From NCBI GenBank assembly GCA_947447625.1, contig CANFKS010000032.1:1-38798 (forward strand): a stretch of 38,798 nucleotides of DNA, given 5' to 3'. Source of the stretch: Rhodospirillales bacterium. GTDB taxonomy: Bacteria; Pseudomonadota; Alphaproteobacteria; Acetobacterales; Acetobacteraceae. Shown one piece after another: positions 1 to 9,350 of the stretch (within the stretch, counting starts at the first letter, position 1; each line of letters begins with the position of its first letter). A program made the translations under genes and the position numbers. The notes below the pieces were generated by a model. It was not told where the DNA came from and searched no databases. It worked only from the letters and a program-made list of their open reading frames with translations.

Positions 1-217
1 ATGGAGGAAAGGCTGGGGTTATTGGTCTGTCGCGGGGCGATTGCGTAAAAAAGGAATAAAATAAACATAAATGAACAATTAAGGGCGTGACGAACGGTAA
101 CTTTCAAGGGCATTTAGTATCGGAACGGAGGCGAAAAATCGCCTGCAGGTGATTGGCTTGCAGTCGGCTTGTTTGCCGCTTTGATTGCACGTCCATACCG
201 CGGAGGGCACCCAGCCA
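1..217. other. Upstream region of the first response regulator
   Basis: No gene can be supported here. A 15-codon frame starts at base 1 and stops at 46-48; it may be the 3' end of a gene lying outside the window. The stretch from 48 to 90 is AT-rich, unlike the surrounding DNA, and could hold a promoter. A small perfect hairpin (AGGCGA, AAAA loop, TCGCCT) lies at 129-144. A ribosome-binding site GGAGGG at 202-207 serves the ATG at 218. Confidence 0.4.
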
Positions 218-1039
218 ATGTTGCACATATCAGACGGCCACTCGTCCACATCGCAAAACGGGGATCATGATTTTGCGACGCAGCCCCGGCTGACGGTGGT
301 GCTGCTGGAGGATGATGCGGATTATGCAGCGGCGCTCGGCGATTATCTGACCACGTCGGGTTTCAGCGTGGAAATCGTGCCGGTGTTTTCGGCGCTAGCC
401 GCAACGTTGAAGGTGACGCAACCGGATATGCTGGTGGCCGATCAGTTTGTCGCGGGCGTGGATATCGGGCAGCGCCTGGACGCAATCCGTTCGCAGTATG
501 CCGGACCGATCATGATGCTGACGGGCAATGACGATCCGGTGGATCGAGTGATCTGCCTTGAACGCGGCGCGGATGATTTCATCGTCAAGGCGAAGGCGAC
601 GCCGCGCGAGGTTTTGGCCCGGCTGCGCGCCGTGTTGCGCCGCTCTGCCGGCGCGCCCGAGGTCAAGCCTGCAGGAGTGGCGGTCGGCGCGATCCAGATA
701 TCCGGCGTTGAGGTTTCGGTTGATGACTGGGTGTTGTCGGATCGGCATCGCACGCTGGCCAATCCGCTCGGCGATGTGGTGCGGCTGACCGGGGCGGAAC
801 GGGATACCCTGTGGCTGCTGATGAGCCGTCGCGGCACGGTTGTGGCCCGTGATAAGGCGATGGAGGCGGTGCTGCGGCGCAAGATCGGTCCGCATGATCG
901 TAGCATCGACAACCTGGTGAGCCGGTGCCGCCGCTTTGCAGCCGATCTCGGCGGCACCATGGATATCGAGACGGTGCGTGGCGTCGGTTACAAGTTGACT
1001 GGGTTCACGATGGTCCGCCCGGTGGTATCGAACGCCTGA
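218..1039 (+). CDS. Response regulator, receiver plus winged-helix DNA-binding domain
   Basis: This is a cytosolic two-component regulator. An N-terminal receiver domain (about residues 25-145) carries the acidic pair ED at 31-32 and the likely phospho-acceptor D75 in MLVADQ. The lysine in DDFIVK is present, but the usual following proline is missing (KAK instead of KPF). A C-terminal OmpR/PhoB-type winged helix includes a SIDNLVSRCRR recognition-helix region and an ETVRGVGYKL wing. I chose the ATG at 218 because GGAGGG lies 10 bases upstream; an in-frame TTG at 185 would add 11 residues. It is clearly paralogous to the regulator at 21432-22208 (shared DRVICLE-GADDFIVK and PREVLARLR). The PAS histidine kinase at 2927 is the nearest candidate partner, which is inference from position only. 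Confidence 0.9.
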   Translation: MLHISDGHSSTSQNGDHDFATQPRLTVVLLEDDADYAAALGDYLTTSGFSVEIVPVFSALAATLKVTQPDMLVADQFVAGVDIGQRLDAIRSQYAGPIMMLTGNDDPVDRVICLERGADDFIVKAKATPREVLARLRAVLRRSAGAPEVKPAGVAVGAIQISGVEVSVDDWVLSDRHRTLANPLGDVVRLTGAERDTLWLLMSRRGTVVARDKAMEAVLRRKIGPHDRSIDNLVSRCRRFAADLGGTMDIETVRGVGYKLTGFTMVRPVVSNA

Positions 1040-1044
1040 GTCCG

Positions 1045-1087
1045 TCGATAGTGTCGCGATCCTGTTTGGTTGATCCGACACTATCGA
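1045..1087. terminator. Strong hairpin just after the response regulator stop
   Basis: A perfect 12-bp inverted repeat (TCGATAGTGTCG at 1045-1056 with its complement at 1076-1087) is continued inward, past one bulged C, by GATC/GATC, leaving a 10-base loop. It starts 6 bases after the stop codon. No T-run follows on the plus strand, so it could be a factor-assisted terminator, an mRNA-stabilising 3' stem or an operator. The structure is certain; its role is not. Confidence 0.55.
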
Positions 1088-1181
1088 ACAAAACACTGAA
1101 TGTGTTCTCCGTTCGAGCCGGTTACCCTGCCTGGTGAGCAGATTTGAGATGCGGCGGCGTCGTATCAGGGAGCCATGCGAT

Positions 1182-1382
1182 ATGGGTCGTTTCGAGTGCA
1201 GCGTGGCTCCGTCCATCGATAACCCTCTGGTGCAGCAGAATGTTACCAAGAGCAACGACGCCCCGGCGCATGTCCAGGCAGATGATCCTTTGGCGTCGGC
1301 ACGCGGCGTGGTGTGGGCGCTGATTTTCGGTGCGCTGTTCTGGGTGGGGCTCTATATGCTTTGGCGATTGATGTTCCGTTGA
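1182..1382 (+). CDS. Small single-span membrane protein (66 aa)
   Basis: This short gene encodes a polar, probably disordered N-terminal half (about residues 1-40) followed by one hydrophobic segment, about residues 43-63, rich in Trp, Phe and Leu and ending in RLMFR. The predicted product is a tail-anchored or single-pass inner-membrane protein. The ATG at 1182 is preceded by AGGGAG at 1167-1172, so I prefer it to the GTG at 1134 in the same frame. Codon third positions look coding. I recognise no family. Its place next to a response regulator is mirrored at 22230-22482, where a similar small membrane protein neighbours the paralogous regulator; this suggests a functional pairing, which is inference. 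Confidence 0.65.
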   Translation: MGRFECSVAPSIDNPLVQQNVTKSNDAPAHVQADDPLASARGVVWALIFGALFWVGLYMLWRLMFR

Positions 1383-1466
1383 GCATAGGCTGACGGAACG
1401 TCTTGCCCTTCGGCAAGCGGCGCGCGAAGCTTGCGCATCAACAACGCAAAAATCCTGGAGACGTTC

Positions 1467-2828
1467 ATGTCGCGCCTTGGTTTCGGAGCCTTCCTCGCCC
1501 CGCATCATCCGATCGGCGAACACCCCCTGTTGCAGTTCCGCCGGGATATTGACCTTGTGGCGCACCTGGACAAACTCGGCTACGACGAGTTCTGGTGCGG
1601 GGAGCATCATTCCTCGGGCTGGGAGATGATTGCCTCGCCCGAGATGTTCCTGGCCGCGGCGGCCGAGCGCAGCCATCGGATCAAGCTTGGCACCGGCGTG
1701 GTTTCCCTGCCGTATCATCATCCTTACAACGTCGCGCAGCGCCTGGTCCAACTGGACTGGATGAGCGGCGGGCGGGCGATTTTCGGCTCTGGGCCCGGGG
1801 CTCTGTCGTCTGATGCGCATGCTCTGGGGATCGACCCGATGACGCAGCGGGACCGGCAGGACGAGGCGATCGGAGTGATCCGCCGCCTCATGCGGGGCGA
1901 GCGGGTGACGCACAAGTCGGAGTGGTTCGAGCTGAACGACGCGGCGTTGCAACTGCTGCCGTTGCAGGAGGACATGCCGTTCGTGGTGGCGTCTCAGATC
2001 AGCCCGTCCGGCATGACGCTGGCAGGCAAGCACGGCATTGGCATCATCTCGATCGGCTCGATGTCGAGCGAGGGCTTGCAGTCCTTGCCGACACAGTGGG
2101 GGTTTGCCGAGACGGCGGCGGCGAAGTCCGGCCAGACGGTGGATCGCAAGAACTGGCGGGTGTTGCTGTCGTGGCATATCGCGGAGACGCGGGAGAAGGC
2201 GCGGGCGCAGGCGCGTGACGGGCTCATGCGCCATCACAACGAATACATTACCGGCACGTTGCAGCGCCCGGGTGCGAAGCCCTTCAAGACGCCGGACGAG
2301 GCAGTGGATATGACGGCGTTTTCCCCCGGCGCGGCGGCGACGATCGGCACGCCGGATGACCTGGTGGCGACGATCAAAAACGTGCTGAAGGTCAGCGGCG
2401 GGTTCGGCACCGTGGTGGGCTTCGTGCATGACTGGGCGAACCCCGAGGATACGTTCCGCAGTTGGGACATGGTGGCACGCTATGTGGTGCCTGAAATCAA
2501 CGGCTACCTGAAGGAGCTCCGCCGGTCGCAGACCCATGTGATCGAGAACCGTGCGGTGTTCGATCGGGCGCGCGAGGCGGTGATGGCCAAGATCATGGAT
2601 CACGATGCGGCGCGTGCGGCGCTCGCGGTCACGCGCTCTGCGATGCTGAGTGCGTCCGGGAGCAATGTGCCGGATCTCAAGGCAGCCCAGGCGGCGAACA
2701 AGGCTGCCGTCAAGGCCAAGGCCAGCGTTGGCAAGGCTGCGTCTGGCAAGGGTGGCGCTAAGGCGAAAGCTTTGGCGAATGCCACGCCTGCCAAAGGCGG
2801 CAAAACCGGCGTTGCCAAGAAAAAATAG
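1467..2828 (+). CDS. LLM-class flavin-dependent oxidoreductase (luciferase-like, limonene-monooxygenase type)
   Basis: The product (453 aa) has the luciferase-like TIM-barrel fold of flavin-dependent monooxygenases. The opening GFGAFLAPHHP, the EFWCGEHHS motif, the IKLGTGVVSLPYHHPYN strand and the GSGPGALSSDAHALG loop are typical of the limonene 1,2-monooxygenase-like branch, which uses reduced FMN and oxygen. The natural substrate cannot be read from the sequence. The start ATG at 1467 has GGAG 6 bases upstream; an upstream in-frame start at 1431 lacks this. The last 55 or so residues form a Lys/Ala/Gly-rich low-complexity tail ending in KKK, outside the enzyme fold and unusual for the family. 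No flavin reductase lies next to it. Confidence 0.88.
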   Translation: MSRLGFGAFLAPHHPIGEHPLLQFRRDIDLVAHLDKLGYDEFWCGEHHSSGWEMIASPEMFLAAAAERSHRIKLGTGVVSLPYHHPYNVAQRLVQLDWMSGGRAIFGSGPGALSSDAHALGIDPMTQRDRQDEAIGVIRRLMRGERVTHKSEWFELNDAALQLLPLQEDMPFVVASQISPSGMTLAGKHGIGIISIGSMSSEGLQSLPTQWGFAETAAAKSGQTVDRKNWRVLLSWHIAETREKARAQARDGLMRHHNEYITGTLQRPGAKPFKTPDEAVDMTAFSPGAAATIGTPDDLVATIKNVLKVSGGFGTVVGFVHDWANPEDTFRSWDMVARYVVPEINGYLKELRRSQTHVIENRAVFDRAREAVMAKIMDHDAARAALAVTRSAMLSASGSNVPDLKAAQAANKAAVKAKASVGKAASGKGGAKAKALANATPAKGGKTGVAKKK

Positions 2829-2926
2829 TCTTGAAATCGATATTGATATATCCGCAGTCCCGTTTTGTGTCGTGGAAGGCGCTTATCGATGCGGATGGAC
2901 TGGGATATCGAACGATGTGACATGAC

Positions 2927-5698
2927 GTGAGGGGCCTCGTGCACAGCGAGGCCCTGTATCGTGAGGCGGTCGATGCCGCCGGTATCGGTGTGTTCGAGCG
3001 CGATTACCGGACCGGGCGGGCGATGTGGTCGGCGCCTGTGTGGCGGCTGTTCGGCCTGGAGCCGGGTGGCGAGCCGCCGTCGGAGGCCGAAGTGGTGAGC
3101 CGCTTCATCCACCCTGACGATCTGCCCGAACGCAACCGGCTTCTGGCCGAGGCGATCGCGAGGCCTGGGCAGGCGCGCCACGAGTTCGAGTTCCGAGTGA
3201 TCGGGGCGGACGGTGTGACCCGCGAATTGATGACGGTGGCGACGGTCCGGCGCGGCGCGGACGGGCAGGTGATTTCTGTCCATGGCGTCTATTTCGATAT
3301 CAGCCGGCGGCGGCAGGCGGAGCGTGCGGAGGCGGAGAGTGCAGCGCTGTTCAGCCGTGCTGCCGAGGTGGCTGGGCTGTGTGCGTTCGATTATGACTTC
3401 GCTGCCGGTGGGACGCGCTGGTCGGCACATATCTGGCTGATTATCGGGCTGCCCGCGCGCGATGACGGGCCGACGGATGCGGAGATATGCGACTGCGTGC
3501 ATCCCGATGATGCGGCTGCGTTGGCGGCACGACAGGCGGCGATGCATGGCGATCCGGCCTGTGCCAAGGGCGAGGCCGGATGGCGGATCCTTCGCCCTGA
3601 TGGCGCGGTCCGCCATGTGCTTGCGACAGTGAGCTATGTACGCAATGAGTCTGGCGTGCCGGTCCGGGCCTATGGCATTGTCCAGGATGTGACAGATCAG
3701 CGCGAGGCCGAGGCTGCTGTCCGTGCGAGCGAGACGCGGTTCCGCCTCGCGAGCGAGATAGCCGGGCTTGGGGTCTATGAGCGGGATCGGCGGACGGGGC
3801 GCGCCACGTGGTCAGACCGGATGTGGGACATTATGGGACTGCCTCCGGGCGATGGGGTGCCCGGATGGGATGTCATCGCAAGCAGGATCCAATCCGACGA
3901 TCTTGCGGTCTATAATAATGCTCTTTTGGCTGCGGGAAGCGTGCCGGTCAGCATCAGCTACCAGTATCGGCGGCCGGATGATTCGCTCCGTCGGATCGAG
4001 GAGCGCTTCGTGGTGGAGCGCGATGCGCAGGGCGCGCCGGTGGTTGTGCGCGGCGTGATTGCAGATGTGACGGATCACAAACTGGCAGAGGAGGCGCTGC
4101 GGTCGGGCGAGGCACGGTTCCGGCTGGCGGCCGAGGCGGCGGGGTTTGGTGTCTTCGACCGGACAGAGGACGGTGGTTCCATGTGGTCCCGCCGGACGTG
4201 GGAGATCTATGGGCTGCAGCCGAGCGCGACGATTCCCGATCTTGAGGCCCTGGAGGCGATTACCCATCCGGCGGATCGGGCCCGGCGGCGGCAGTTTTTT
4301 GCAAATATGTGGGCAAGCCCGGATGGCGCGCTGCGTGCGGGTTCGTTCCGCGTGATGTGGCCGGATGGCTCGGTGCGGCATATCGTCATCAACGTGTTGC
4401 TGGTGCGGCGGGAGGGGGATGCGAAGGCGCGGGTTCATGGGGTGGTGATGGATGTGACCGACCGGGTCCGGGCACAGGAAGCGCTGGTCGCGGAGAAGGA
4501 GCGGTTCCGCCATGCGGTTGATGCGGGCGGAATGGGGGTATTCGAGCGTGACCTGCTGACAGGGGCGGGGACATGGTCGGAACGGGAGTGGCGGATTTTC
4601 GGGCTGCAACCGTGCGAGGCGGCGCCAAGCGACGCGGATGTCCTCGCCAGGGTGCACCCCGACGACCGGCATCTGGCGCTGGCGATGCGCGAACGGATGG
4701 CGGATGCGCCTTCCGGCACTCCGATTCGCAGCGAATTCCGCATCGTGCGCGCCGATGGCGCGGTGCGGCAATTGGTCTCCGACCTTGTGGTGGTGCGCGA
4801 TGGCGCGGGGCGGGCGCTCAGGGTGCATGGCGTGGAGAGCGATGTGACGGAGGAGCGCGAGGTCCGCGCGCAGGCAATGATTTCCGCCAATCTGGCGACG
4901 TTGGGCCAGATGGCGACGGGCATTGCACATGAACTCGGCCAGCCGTTGCAGGCGATCGGCGCGGCGGCAGGCACGGTCAATGCGTGGGTGAGCGCGGGCG
5001 CGCAGATGGCGCAGGCGCAGATCGCGATGCGCGAACTCGAACGGATCGAGCTCCAGGCGGAGCGGGCCGGCAAGACGATGCGCCATCTGCTGCTGCTGGG
5101 GCGGGGCGGACGCAGCGATGGGCTGACGTCGCTGAGCGATGTGATCGAGGGAGCGCTTGATCTGGTCGGCATTTCGATCCGGGGCAGCGGCGTGAGGATC
5201 GAGGCCGATGTTCCGGATGGGTTGCCGCGGGTCAGGGGCGGGCAGATCGAGTTGGAGAAGGTGTTGATCAACCTGCTGCTCAATGCGCACGACGCGATAG
5301 AGGGCCTGGCGGAGCGGCGGATCACGCTGCGCGCCTGGTGCGACACGGGCCTGGACGGGCAAGTTGTCATGCTCGAGGTTGGTGATACCGGGCCCGGCGT
5401 GCCCTTGGCGCTGCGGAGTCGGTTGTTCGAACCGTTCTTCACGACGAAGGAGGTCGGCAGGGGGACGGGTCTGGGGCTGTCGATTTGCCGGACGACGATG
5501 GCAGCATGTGGCGGCGGGATCGCGCTGGCGGCCCGGGGGCCTGGCGCGCATTTCGTGCTGCGGTTCGCGGTGGCGGATGAGGCAGGGGCTTCCCCAAGTG
5601 GCGCCTCATACCAAGGCTCGCAAAGCGCGACCCTTGGTATGAGTCTTTTTCCGCGCGCCGCCGCCCACCAACCCGGCGCGCACACCGAAACCCTGTGA
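2927..5698 (+). CDS. Soluble five-PAS sensor histidine kinase
   Basis: A 923-residue kinase without a signal peptide or membrane span, so probably cytosolic. Five tandem PAS/PAC modules begin near residues 7, 140, 268, 394 and 523. Each follows the same plan: F-x-R/AV-x-AG-x-GVFERD, WS-x-W-x-I-x-GL, HPDD, then a PDG-VR strand and a closing DVT. The transmitter follows: H-box GIAHELGQPLQAI with H668, N-box INLLLNAHDAIEG near 780, G1 DTGPGVP near 819, F-box LFEPFFTTKE and G2 GTGLGLSI near 845. The likely start is GTG at 2927, with another GTG at 2939. The last 35 residues lie outside the ATPase fold, have poor codon bias, and are read through two hairpins (5605-5650 and 5684-5730), so the natural end may be earlier. 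Confidence 0.9.
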   Translation: MRGLVHSEALYREAVDAAGIGVFERDYRTGRAMWSAPVWRLFGLEPGGEPPSEAEVVSRFIHPDDLPERNRLLAEAIARPGQARHEFEFRVIGADGVTRELMTVATVRRGADGQVISVHGVYFDISRRRQAERAEAESAALFSRAAEVAGLCAFDYDFAAGGTRWSAHIWLIIGLPARDDGPTDAEICDCVHPDDAAALAARQAAMHGDPACAKGEAGWRILRPDGAVRHVLATVSYVRNESGVPVRAYGIVQDVTDQREAEAAVRASETRFRLASEIAGLGVYERDRRTGRATWSDRMWDIMGLPPGDGVPGWDVIASRIQSDDLAVYNNALLAAGSVPVSISYQYRRPDDSLRRIEERFVVERDAQGAPVVVRGVIADVTDHKLAEEALRSGEARFRLAAEAAGFGVFDRTEDGGSMWSRRTWEIYGLQPSATIPDLEALEAITHPADRARRRQFFANMWASPDGALRAGSFRVMWPDGSVRHIVINVLLVRREGDAKARVHGVVMDVTDRVRAQEALVAEKERFRHAVDAGGMGVFERDLLTGAGTWSEREWRIFGLQPCEAAPSDADVLARVHPDDRHLALAMRERMADAPSGTPIRSEFRIVRADGAVRQLVSDLVVVRDGAGRALRVHGVESDVTEEREVRAQAMISANLATLGQMATGIAHELGQPLQAIGAAAGTVNAWVSAGAQMAQAQIAMRELERIELQAERAGKTMRHLLLLGRGGRSDGLTSLSDVIEGALDLVGISIRGSGVRIEADVPDGLPRVRGGQIELEKVLINLLLNAHDAIEGLAERRITLRAWCDTGLDGQVVMLEVGDTGPGVPLALRSRLFEPFFTTKEVGRGTGLGLSICRTTMAACGGGIALAARGPGAHFVLRFAVADEAGASPSGASYQGSQSATLGMSLFPRAAAHQPGAHTETL
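5605..5650 (+). terminator. Intrinsic terminator inside the 3' end of the kinase reading frame
   Basis: A perfect 12-bp inverted repeat (CTCATACCAAGG at 5605-5616, complement at 5632-5643) is followed by TCTTTTT at 5644-5650. This is a classic rho-independent terminator shape for plus-strand transcription. It lies before the annotated stop codon of the kinase (5696-5698), so transcripts ending here would lack a stop. Confidence 0.7.
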
Positions 5699-5730
5699 TC
5701 GCGGAAGAGCAGCGATCACAGGGTTTCGGT
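5684..5730. terminator. Bidirectional hairpin between convergent genes
   Basis: A perfect 19-bp inverted repeat (arms 5684-5702 and 5712-5730, 9-base loop GGAAGAGCA) sits between the kinase and livF, which converge. The kinase stop codon TGA (5696-5698) is inside the left arm, and the livF stop codon starts 2 bases beyond the right arm. Neither side has a long T-run, so it may work with rho or as a block to antisense transcription. Confidence 0.65.
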
Positions 5731-5731
5731 A

Positions 5732-6462
<731 letters not shown>

Positions 6463-6466
<4 letters not shown>

Positions 6467-8229
6467 TCGACGCTACCCAGGTAGGCTTCGATGACGCGCG
6501 GATCATTGCGGACCTGCTCGGCGGAGCCCTCGGCGAGTTTGGTGCCGAAATCCATCACGACGAGGCGCTCGACAAGGCCCATGACGAACTCCATGTCGTG
6601 TTCGACGAGCAGGATGGTGACGCCTTCGCCCTGCAGACGGCGCAGCAGGGCGGCGAGTTCGACCTTCTCGTTGTGGCGCAGCCCGGCAGCGGGTTCGTCG
6701 AGCAGGAGCATCACAGGATCAAGGCACAAGGCACGGGCGATTTCGACGATGCGCTGCTGGCCGAGGGCCAGCGAGGTGGCAGGGCGGTCCGCCATATCGG
6801 CGAGGCCGACGCGGGCGAGTTGGCGGGCGGCTTCGGCGTAGAGGCGCGCGTCTTCCGTGCGATCGAGCCGGAGCAGGCCGGCAAGCGCGGATGCATGGCC
6901 GCGCAGATGGGCCCCGATTGCGGTGTTTTCGATCACCGACATGGTGGGGACCAGTTTGACGTGCTGGAATGTGCGGGCGATGCCGGCTGCGGCGATGCGG
7001 CGCGCGGGCCAGCCGGTGATGTCCTGGCCGTTGAAGCTGACCTGGCCGGCGGTCGGGGTATCGATGCCGGTGATGAGATTGAAGGTGGTGGATTTGCCGG
7101 CGCCGTTGGGGCCGATCAGGCCGACGATTTCGCCGGCTGCGAGTTTGAAGTCAACGTCGTTGACGGCGACGAGGCCACCGAAGCTGCGGCGCAAGCGGGC
7201 GACATCGAGCAGGGTGGTGCCGGGGGCGGGCATGGCGCGGGCGGGTAGCCGGAGGGCGTCGGCGCGGATGATACGGGCGCGCGGGCGGATGCGGGCGATC
7301 AGCGGCCAGATACCGTTCGGGGCCCATTGCAGCACGGCGATGAGCAGCATGCCGAAGACGATGCTTTCGTAGTTGCCGTGGGCGCCGAACAGGCGGGGCA
7401 GGATGTCTTGCAGGCGATCGTTCACGGTGGTGACGAGGACAGCGCCGAGCAGGGCCCCGGGGACATGGGCGGCGCCGCCGATGACGGTCATCAAAAGGTA
7501 TTGGATCGACTGATAGAAGCCGAACGGCGTGGGGTTTACGCTGCGCTGCATGTGCGCGTAGAGCCAACCCGCGAAGCCGGCCAGGACCGCGGCGTAGACA
7601 AAGGCGAGGAGGCGGGTGCGCGGGGTGTCGACGCCGAAGCTGGCCGCCGCGACAGCGCCGCCCTTCAGCGCGCGGATGGCGCGGCCGGCGCGGCTGTCGA
7701 GCAGGTTGTTGGTGGCGAGTGCGGCGAGGATGACGCCGATCCAGATCACGCTGAAACTGGCGCGCCCGTCGAGCAGCTTGAGGTCGAGGATGGTGAGCGG
7801 GGGGATGCCGGAGATGCCGTCATTGCGGCCGAGCAGGTCGAGATTGGCAAAGGTGTAGTAGAGGCCGACGGACCACGCGATGGTGCCAAGGGCAAGGTAG
7901 TGGCCGCTGAGACGGACGGTGACGGCGCCGAGCAGGGAGGCGCCGGCGGCAGTGACGATGAGGCCCGCGGGCAGGCCCAGCCAGGGGGAGATGTCGCAGT
8001 ATTTGCTCAGCACGGCCGTGGTGTAAGCGCCAAGGCCGAGGATGGTGGCCTGTCCGAACGAGGTCATGCCGCTGATGCCGGTCAGCACCACAAGGCCGAT
8101 GGCGACGATGGATGAGATGCCGGTGTAGTTGGCAAGCGTCACCCAGAAGGCGGGCAGGCCGGGCAGCCAGGGCAGCAGGAGCGCGACGAGGAGGGCGGGC
8201 AGGGGCCAGAATGGACGGAGCGCCTTCAT
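6463..8229 (-). CDS. LivM-LivG fusion: permease and ATPase of a branched-chain amino-acid ABC transporter
   Basis: A single 588-residue protein joins two usually related but often separate subunits. Residues 1 to about 325 are a LivM-type permease with multiple membrane spans and the HYLALGTIAW and SRAGRAIRALKG family segments. From about residue 333 (MPAPGTTLLDVARLRRSFGG) a complete LivG-type ATPase follows, with Walker A GPNGAGKST, the LivG-specific GIARTFQHVKL, signature-like SLALGQQRIVEIARAL, Walker B MLLLDEPAAGL and LLVEHDMEFVMG. The open frame extends upstream to 9042, but that part merely shadows livH. The ATG at 8229 overlaps the livH stop by four bases. Permease-ATPase fusions are known in this family. 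Confidence 0.9.
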
Positions 8230-9263
8230 TCCTCCTCCTCCGCCGGGCCATGGCGCAATGAACGCCAGAGCAGGACCGGGATGATCGCGGTAAAGACGAT
8301 CACCTCCTTGAAGGCACTTGCCCAGAACGACGAGAAGCTTTCGGCGACACCCACCAGCAGGGCGGCGAGCACGGCGCCGGGATAGGAGCCGAGGCCGCCG
8401 ATGATGGCGGCCGTGAAGCCGCGCAGGCCGATCATGAAGCCGCTGTCGTAGTAGACCGTGGTCAGCGGCACGATCAGCACGCCGGAGAGGGCGCCGATGA
8501 AGCCTGCAAGGGCGAAGGCGATCAGGCCGGCGCGCTCGGTCGGGATGCCCACGAGGCGGGCGCCGAGGCGGTTGACGGCGGTGGCGCGCAGCGCCTTGCC
8601 GGTGAGGCTGCGTTCGAAGAAGGCGAACAGGGCGGTCATCAGCGCGAAGGTGAGCCCACCGATCCACAGCGCCTGACCAGGGATCATTAACGGGCCGGCT
8701 GTAATCGTGATGTCGGAGAAAGCGGGGGCGCGGAACCCCTCGGGGCCGAAAAAGACCAAGCCCAGACCGGTAAGAGTCAGATGGAGCGCGACGGCTGCGA
8801 TCAGCAAGACCAGGACGGGAGCGTCGGCCAGGGGCTGGAAGGCAATCCGGTACAGCAGGGGGGACATCGGGGTGACGATCGCCAAGGTGAGCAGCACCTC
8901 GACCAGCACACCCGGCTTCATCGGCGCGAGGATGATTGCGGCCACAGCGATGACGGCGGGGAGCACAATGGTTTCGCCGAGCAGGCGCAGCACGGCCGGA
9001 CGGTCCAGCCGGCCCCGGGCCTGCCACAAGCCAGCAGCGCAACCGGCAAGGCCGAGCACGCCGAGCAGGGCGACGGAGCCAGGCAAATGGCCGCCATCCA
9101 GCGCCGCATAGGTTAACGCTCCATAGGCGACGAATTCGCCCTGCGCGACATAGATCACCCTCGTGACGGCGAAGACCAGCACCAGTGACAGGGCGAGCAG
9201 AGCATAAATCGCCCCGTTGACGACCCCGTCCTGCAGGAGGATGGCCAGGATCGTGCTATCCAC
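8226..9263 (-). CDS. livH: Branched-chain amino-acid ABC transporter permease LivH
   Basis: A 345-residue inner-membrane permease with about eight to ten hydrophobic segments. It opens with the typical LLQDGVVNGAIYALLALSLV and later shows GKALRATAVNRLGARLVGI and FTAAIIGGLGSYPGA, the conserved LivH loops contacting the ATPase. The start is a GTG at 9261-9263 without a convincing ribosome-binding site; a slightly different start is possible. It ends in an acidic EEEE tail. It is followed directly by livM-livG with an ATGA overlap, and preceded by the binding-protein gene across an 87-bp gap holding an A/T palindrome. Confidence 0.92.
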   Translation of the reverse strand: MDSTILAILLQDGVVNGAIYALLALSLVLVFAVTRVIYVAQGEFVAYGALTYAALDGGHLPGSVALLGVLGLAGCAAGLWQARGRLDRPAVLRLLGETIVLPAVIAVAAIILAPMKPGVLVEVLLTLAIVTPMSPLLYRIAFQPLADAPVLVLLIAAVALHLTLTGLGLVFFGPEGFRAPAFSDITITAGPLMIPGQALWIGGLTFALMTALFAFFERSLTGKALRATAVNRLGARLVGIPTERAGLIAFALAGFIGALSGVLIVPLTTVYYDSGFMIGLRGFTAAIIGGLGSYPGAVLAALLVGVAESFSSFWASAFKEVIVFTAIIPVLLWRSLRHGPAEEEE

Positions 9264-9301
9264 CGGGATGGGGCGCCTGTCGGAAGGAGAAGGGAGATAG
9301 G

Positions 9302-9325
9302 GCTTCTTTTTTGTAAAAAAGAAGC
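9302..9325. repeat. A/T-rich perfect palindrome between binding-protein gene and livH
   Basis: An 11-bp perfect inverted repeat (GCTTCTTTTTT at 9302-9312, complement at 9315-9325, 2-base loop) is flanked by further A and T runs up to about 9337. Read along the minus strand it could act as a terminator or attenuator that lowers livH expression relative to the abundant binding protein. I believe near-identical elements occur in other Acetobacteraceae genomes, but this is recollection rather than a search. Confidence 0.5.
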
Positions 9326-9350
9326 AAAAAACTTTTATCCATTTGCGGGG

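Noticed and set aside
1-48. 15-codon frame starting at base 1
   Set aside because: Too short and lacking upstream context; may only be the tail of a gene outside the window.
1122-2603. Long antisense open frame across the monooxygenase
   Set aside because: Shadow of a well-supported gene; Arg/His/Pro-rich composition typical of antisense frames in GC-rich DNA and no family match.
8230-9042. 271-residue upstream extension of the LivM-LivG frame
   Set aside because: Arg/Pro-rich and overlaps livH in another frame; LivM homology starts exactly at the ATG at 8229 with a four-base overlap.
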